DNA from: JAGOZV01 sp964346445
GTDB lineage: Bacteria; Patescibacteriota; Saccharimonadia; Saccharimonadales; Saccharimonadaceae
Assembly (NCBI GenBank): GCA_964346445.1
Contig: CAYFUI010000001.1
Coordinates: 1 to 52,760, forward strand
Length of the DNA: 52,760 bases
Direction of reading: 5' to 3'
In this document: positions 49,398-52,760 of the stretch, one piece after another
Layout of the letters: each line of letters starts with the position of its first letter
Position numbering within the stretch: position 1 is the stretch's first letter
The notes under the pieces: model-generated
The model's database searches: none
Told to the model about the DNA's origin: nothing
Seen by the model: the letters and a program-made list of their open reading frames with translations, nothing else
Position numbers and translations under genes: made by a program

Positions 49398-51518
49398 ATG
49401 GGAACAATTAACCCTTATGGAAAAGATGTTGTAGAGGTTACAACAGAGTTTGCGGGGCGTCCGCTAAAACTTGAAATTAATCGTGTTGGTTTTAGGACCA
49501 CTGGTAGTGTTTTGGTTACTTACGGTGAAACCGTAGTGCTTGGAAGTGCCATGGTGGGTAGTAAGCCTGTCCAGTTAGATTATTTTCCACTTAGTATAGA
49601 TTATGAAGAGAAATTTTACGCGGCTGGCAAAATTAGCTCCAGTCGTTTTATCAAAAGAGAAGGGCGCCCAAGCGATGAAGCTATCTTAACAGGGCGTTTA
49701 ATTGATAGGCCCATTCGCCCACTTTTCCCTAAAGGGTATCGTCAAGAAATTCAAGTAGTGGCAACGGTTCTTTCCATGGATCCTAATTTTAGGCCCGATA
49801 TGGTAGCTATGATTGCGGCGTCAGCAGCCCTTAGCTTAACAGGCACGCCGTTTGATGGCCCGGTTGCTGGCTTGCGAGTAGGGCGGGTAAACGGAGAGTT
49901 TAAAGCCTTTCTGAGCCCCGAAGAGCGTGAAAAAAGTGACCTCGATTTAGTAGTAGCTGGCATCGAAAGTGGTATTACTATGGTTGAGGCTGCTGCTAAC
50001 GAAGTGAGTGAAGAGGTGATAACTGAAGCTTTAGCTTGGGCCTATGAACAATATCAGCCTGCCATTAAAGCTCAAAAAGAATTAGTAGAGCTGGTAGCAC
50101 CGGAAAAACGAGAATATGAATTAGTTCTGCCTAACCAGGCCATTCAAGAAGAAGCCGACGCCTGGTTGGATAATAAATTAGGTGAGAAAACCCGTGTTCA
50201 TTATGGAGAGCGCAACCAAATTATTAATGAGCTGCGCTGGGCCTATCATGACCACTTCCGTGAGAAGGTTGGAGCAAAAGATTACGAAGAACTATATGAT
50301 GAATATGACGAAGCTTTCACAAGGGCCCTGCACGCGGATGTGCGCCGTGGTATTGTTAAAGACGGACTACGACCAGATGGGCGCACCCTAACCGAAATTA
50401 GGCCACTCTCTAGCGAGATCGGTTTCTTGCCACGTGTCCATGGCTCCTCACTATTTACCCGCGGCCTAACTCAAGCTTTAAATGCAGTTACACTGGCACC
50501 GCTAAAGTATGCCCAAATGGTAGACACCATGGAGGTAGATGACGGCGAGAGAACATATATGCATCATTACAATGCGCCTGGCTATACTGTTGGCGAAGTA
50601 CGGCGCCTTGGCTCACCGGGTAGGCGCGAAATTGGTCACGGCTATTTAGCCGAAAGGGCAATTGTTCCAGTGCTACCGACTACGGAAGAATTTCCATACA
50701 CCATTCGTAGTGTCACGGATATAATGAGTCAAAATGGCTCAACCTCAATGGCAGCAACCTGTAGCTCAACCCTTGCTTTGATGGATGCTGGCGTTCCCTT
50801 AAAACGTCCTGTTTCTGGTATTGCTATGGGGCTTATGATGGCTGACGGAAAGCCGTACGTTCTATCCGATATTGCTGATGCCGAGGATTTTGCCGGTGAT
50901 ATGGACTTCAAGGTAACAGGGACAGAAAAGGGTGTAACAGCCTTGCAAATGGACATGAAGGTGCATGGCTTACCGGTTGATATTTTAGAACAAGCCCTTG
51001 AACAGTCGAAAAGTGGCCGTGCGCACATTTTAGACCACATGCTAGAAACTATCAGTCAGCCAAAAAATAGCATTAGCCCACACGCACCACGCATAGAGAA
51101 GATTAAAATAAACCCAGATAAAATTGGGGCCATCATCGGTAAAGGTGGTGAAACTATCAATAAAATAACCGCTGAAACTGGGGCCGAAATAGACATCAAG
51201 GACGATGGTTTGGTTACGGTATCTGCCGTTAATACCACTAGTATTGAAAAAGCTCTAGATTGGATAAAAGGTTTAGTAGAGGAACCAGAAGTGGGCAAGA
51301 TATATACAGGCAAGGTGGTGACAGTTAAAGATTTTGGGGCTTTTGTTAATTTCATGCCTGGCATTGATGGCATGCTTCATATCAGCCAGCTATCAAAAGA
51401 CCGTGTAGAGAAGGTTACGGATATTGTTAATGAAGGAGACACTGTTAATGTGCGTTTAGAGGCAATTGATGACCGCGGACGATATAGCTTGACTATGAAA
51501 GACGTGGAGCAAAACTAG
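49398..51518 (+). CDS. pnp: Polynucleotide phosphorylase
   Basis: A 706-residue PNPase, a trimeric 3'-5' phosphorolytic exoribonuclease of RNA turnover. It has two RNase PH domains (the first with EGRPSDEAILTGRLIDRPIRPLFPKGYR, the second with RGLTQALNAVTLAP and GSTSMAATCSSTLALMDAGVP), a helical linker, a KH domain (GAIIGKGGETINKITAETGAEIDI) and a C-terminal S1 domain (GKVVTVKDFGAFVNFMPGIDGMLHISQLS). ATG 49398 is chosen for its AAAGGAGAG site; the in-frame GTG at 49377 would add seven basic residues. The leader contains a long hairpin. Confidence 0.97.
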   Translation: MGTINPYGKDVVEVTTEFAGRPLKLEINRVGFRTTGSVLVTYGETVVLGSAMVGSKPVQLDYFPLSIDYEEKFYAAGKISSSRFIKREGRPSDEAILTGRLIDRPIRPLFPKGYRQEIQVVATVLSMDPNFRPDMVAMIAASAALSLTGTPFDGPVAGLRVGRVNGEFKAFLSPEEREKSDLDLVVAGIESGITMVEAAANEVSEEVITEALAWAYEQYQPAIKAQKELVELVAPEKREYELVLPNQAIQEEADAWLDNKLGEKTRVHYGERNQIINELRWAYHDHFREKVGAKDYEELYDEYDEAFTRALHADVRRGIVKDGLRPDGRTLTEIRPLSSEIGFLPRVHGSSLFTRGLTQALNAVTLAPLKYAQMVDTMEVDDGERTYMHHYNAPGYTVGEVRRLGSPGRREIGHGYLAERAIVPVLPTTEEFPYTIRSVTDIMSQNGSTSMAATCSSTLALMDAGVPLKRPVSGIAMGLMMADGKPYVLSDIADAEDFAGDMDFKVTGTEKGVTALQMDMKVHGLPVDILEQALEQSKSGRAHILDHMLETISQPKNSISPHAPRIEKIKINPDKIGAIIGKGGETINKITAETGAEIDIKDDGLVTVSAVNTTSIEKALDWIKGLVEEPEVGKIYTGKVVTVKDFGAFVNFMPGIDGMLHISQLSKDRVEKVTDIVNEGDTVNVRLEAIDDRGRYSLTMKDVEQN

Positions 51519-51533
51519 TTTGTTTAACTAGCA

Positions 51534-51562
51534 TTGACTTATAACGTTAACTATGCTATAAT
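51534..51562 (+). promoter_or_regulatory. Promoter of the 51594 gene
   Basis: TTGACT (51534-51539), 17-bp spacer, TATAAT (51557-51562) with an extended TGC. The leader is about 25 nt and has no Shine-Dalgarno sequence. Confidence 0.8.
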
Positions 51563-51593
51563 AGCGCTAGTAACCTAATAAGAAAATAAAAAA

Positions 51594-52079
51594 ATGGAAA
51601 AATTTCCCACAACAGAACATGACCCTAGTAGCGTCCAGGAGCGTGAACCTCTGAATGGTGCTATCTCCCAAGAAATGGGGCGGGTTGCCCTTTTTAGAAT
51701 AATGAACCTAGAAGGGCATACCGGGGTATCCTCCTCAGAAAATGGTGTAACTGAGTACACTGTTCAAAATACCCAATATGAAAACCAGGGCGACTTTGCC
51801 TACCATGGAGATGATGCGTTCGAGAAAGCGGTTGACAGGGCATACCCTAATAAATTAGATTCTGTGTACCAACTTTTTGCCGACGAAGCAGATGTTGTAG
51901 AGGCAGACCCAGCTTATAATCCTGGGGTTTCCTATGTAAAAAATGGTGCTAAAGTAGAGGCTAGAAAAGTACCAGCTGCTGTTGTTGATGCCCAAATAGA
52001 CCGCATTATGAAAGGGGCTGCGCCGTTAACTAGCCATGAGGTATTGCAGCAATTAAACAATGACATTGAGCAGTCTTAA
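51594..52079 (+). CDS. Hypothetical acidic protein
   Basis: A 161-residue soluble acidic protein without Cys and without membrane segments. Visible parts are MGRVALFRIMNLEG, a central HGDDAFEKAVDRAYPNKLDSVYQLFADEAD and a C-terminal helical part with RKVPAAVVDAQIDRIMKGAAPLTSHEVLQQLNN. I do not recognise it. It has a consensus promoter and overlaps the uracil-DNA glycosylase gene by 20 bp, so the two are coupled, which may hint at a DNA repair connection. Confidence 0.7.
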   Translation: MEKFPTTEHDPSSVQEREPLNGAISQEMGRVALFRIMNLEGHTGVSSSENGVTEYTVQNTQYENQGDFAYHGDDAFEKAVDRAYPNKLDSVYQLFADEADVVEADPAYNPGVSYVKNGAKVEARKVPAAVVDAQIDRIMKGAAPLTSHEVLQQLNNDIEQS

Positions 52080-52602
52080 GCAAGAGATAATAGACAATAA
52101 AGTTTGTCCCCACTTAGCTAACCAGGCAACTCAGTTAGTATTTGGAAGTGGCAATGAACAGGCAGATATTGTTTTCATCGGAGAAGCTCCTGGCAAAAAG
52201 GAGGATGAAACTGGATTACCTTTTGTGGGCGCTTCTGGCAAATTTTTAGATGAGCTTTTAGGAAGTGTTAACCTGAGCCGTGATGATATTTATATCACGA
52301 ATATAGTCAAATACCGACCACCGAATAACCGTGACCCTAGTATGGAAGAGAAGGCGGCATTTTTACCCTATTTAATGCGTCAGTTAGAGTTAATTCAACC
52401 AAAAGTGATAGTTACGTTAGGGCGTCACAGCATGGAGCAGTTTTTACCACAGGCTAAAATTGGTGAAAGCCACGGCAAGGAGGTGAAGCTGAACAATAAT
52501 TTTATCCTACTGCCGCTATACCACCCAGCGGCTGCTATTTATAATAGAAAATTACGCCAAGTCTTGTTTGATGACATTAAAATGTTAGAAAAGTATAAAT
52601 AG
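52060..52602 (+). CDS. Family 4 uracil-DNA glycosylase without Fe-S cysteines
   Basis: A 180-residue type 4 uracil-DNA glycosylase, which removes uracil from DNA. The active-site segments are normal: FIGEAPGKKEDETGLPFVGASGKFLDELL, NIVKYRPPNNRDP and LLPLYHPAAAIYN. Family 4 enzymes carry a 4Fe-4S cluster on four Cys. Here the N-terminal pair is reduced to Cys16, Tyr85 stands where KCRPP has Cys, and Phe101 replaces the last Cys. It therefore appears to be cluster-free. It starts inside the previous gene. Confidence 0.9.
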   Translation: MTLSSLKQEIIDNKVCPHLANQATQLVFGSGNEQADIVFIGEAPGKKEDETGLPFVGASGKFLDELLGSVNLSRDDIYITNIVKYRPPNNRDPSMEEKAAFLPYLMRQLELIQPKVIVTLGRHSMEQFLPQAKIGESHGKEVKLNNNFILLPLYHPAAAIYNRKLRQVLFDDIKMLEKYK

Positions 52603-52625
52603 ATATTAAGGTTGATAATAAAGCC

Positions 52626-52701
52626 CGCTAAAACATATTAAAATCTGAAACCAGCTATCCCTACCGGGCGCTCATGTTTCAGATTTTAATATGTTTTAGC
52701 G
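52626..52701. repeat. Hairpin repeat element, copy 2
   Basis: A perfect 26-bp inverted repeat (52626-52651 with 52676-52701; inner arms AATCTGAAAC / GTTTCAGATT) around a 24-nt loop CAGCTATCCCTACC.. GGGCGCTCAT. The loop matches copy 1 except for one extra C. It has no T tract, so it does not look like an intrinsic terminator. Confidence 0.85.
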
Positions 52702-52731
52702 AGCTCCTTACGCCCTTTATCCACTTGCAAA

Positions 52732-52760
52732 TTGACTTTAATCACTATTTTTGCTATAAT
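52732..52760 (+). promoter_or_regulatory. Promoter at the window end
   Basis: TTGACT (52732-52737), 17-bp spacer, TATAAT (52755-52760) with an extended TGC. The gene it drives lies beyond the window. Confidence 0.75.

Noticed and set aside
48336..52701. CRISPR-like repeats
   Set aside because: Only two copies about 4.3 kb apart, without spacers or cas genes.
1..52760. UGA recoded to Gly or Trp, as in sister CPR lineages
   Set aside because: Known genes read full length without in-frame TGA, so TGA is avoided rather than visibly reassigned here.

Overview
The window reads as a contig from a small, moderately AT-rich, compact bacterial genome, most likely Candidatus Saccharibacteria (TM7) or a close Patescibacteria/CPR relative. 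This is inferred from gene content: short Mur-type ligases, several FemABX-like proteins, a VirB6/TrbL-like membrane protein without its partners, a degenerate DHH protein with a Pro-rich tail, 4-30 bp overlaps between convergent genes, and no biosynthetic operons apart from cell wall and glycan genes. About 46 protein genes, one tRNA and one 100-N scaffold gap are visible. By my count the stops are 31 TAA, 15 TAG and 0 TGA.

Layout. 1-5.3 kb: valS, a FemABX protein and tsaD. 5.3-9.1 kb: a very large anchored SGNH-hydrolase protein followed by a protein that looks like an inactivated REP-associated tyrosine transposase. 9.1-15.6 kb: a tightly coupled cell-envelope operon (MurE-like and MurF-like ligases, alpha/beta hydrolase, DegT-type aminotransferase, two FemABX proteins). 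15.6-17.2 kb: two membrane proteins on the minus strand. 17.2-19.3 kb: groES-groEL under a CIRCE operator. 19.4-20.1 kb: an acidic protein interrupted by an assembly gap that appears artefactual. 20.1-25.2 kb: a sugar/glucan operon (Pgi/Pmi isomerase, GH97 glucosidase, branching enzyme), then tRNA-Ser. 25.3-29.5 kb: ribonucleotide reductase locus. 29.5-33.4 kb: argS, an MscL-like channel, orn, a MmcQ/YjbR protein and an anchored protein. 33.5-36.8 kb: dnaG-rpoD and a small P-loop kinase-like protein. 36.8-42.3 kb: polA, mutM, holA and small proteins. 42.3-48.2 kb: rpsT, degenerate DHH protein, truB and the VirB6/TrbL-like protein. 48.2-52.8 kb: rpsO, cupin, pnp, a hypothetical protein and family-4 uracil-DNA glycosylase, flanked by two copies of a hairpin repeat.

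Most striking is the ribonucleotide reductase locus. The large subunit NrdA has only the three active-site cysteines and lacks the usual C-terminal redox cysteine pair. A separate 51-residue peptide about 1.4 kb downstream ends in CIGCQ, as RNR tails do. Its promoter carries a 16-bp perfect palindrome sharing 13 consecutive bases with one of two NrdR-box-like sites before nrdA. The small subunit has the class Ic (Chlamydia-type) ligand set, with Phe in place of the radical Tyr. I infer a split-tail class Ic reductase under shared NrdR control.

Other genome-wide themes are -10 boxes placed 6-9 nt before start codons (leaderless mRNAs) and six nt before the first base of tRNA-Ser (a tRNA with no 5' leader), absence of UGA stops, and loss of metal-binding cysteines in DnaG (zinc) and uracil-DNA glycosylase (Fe-S).
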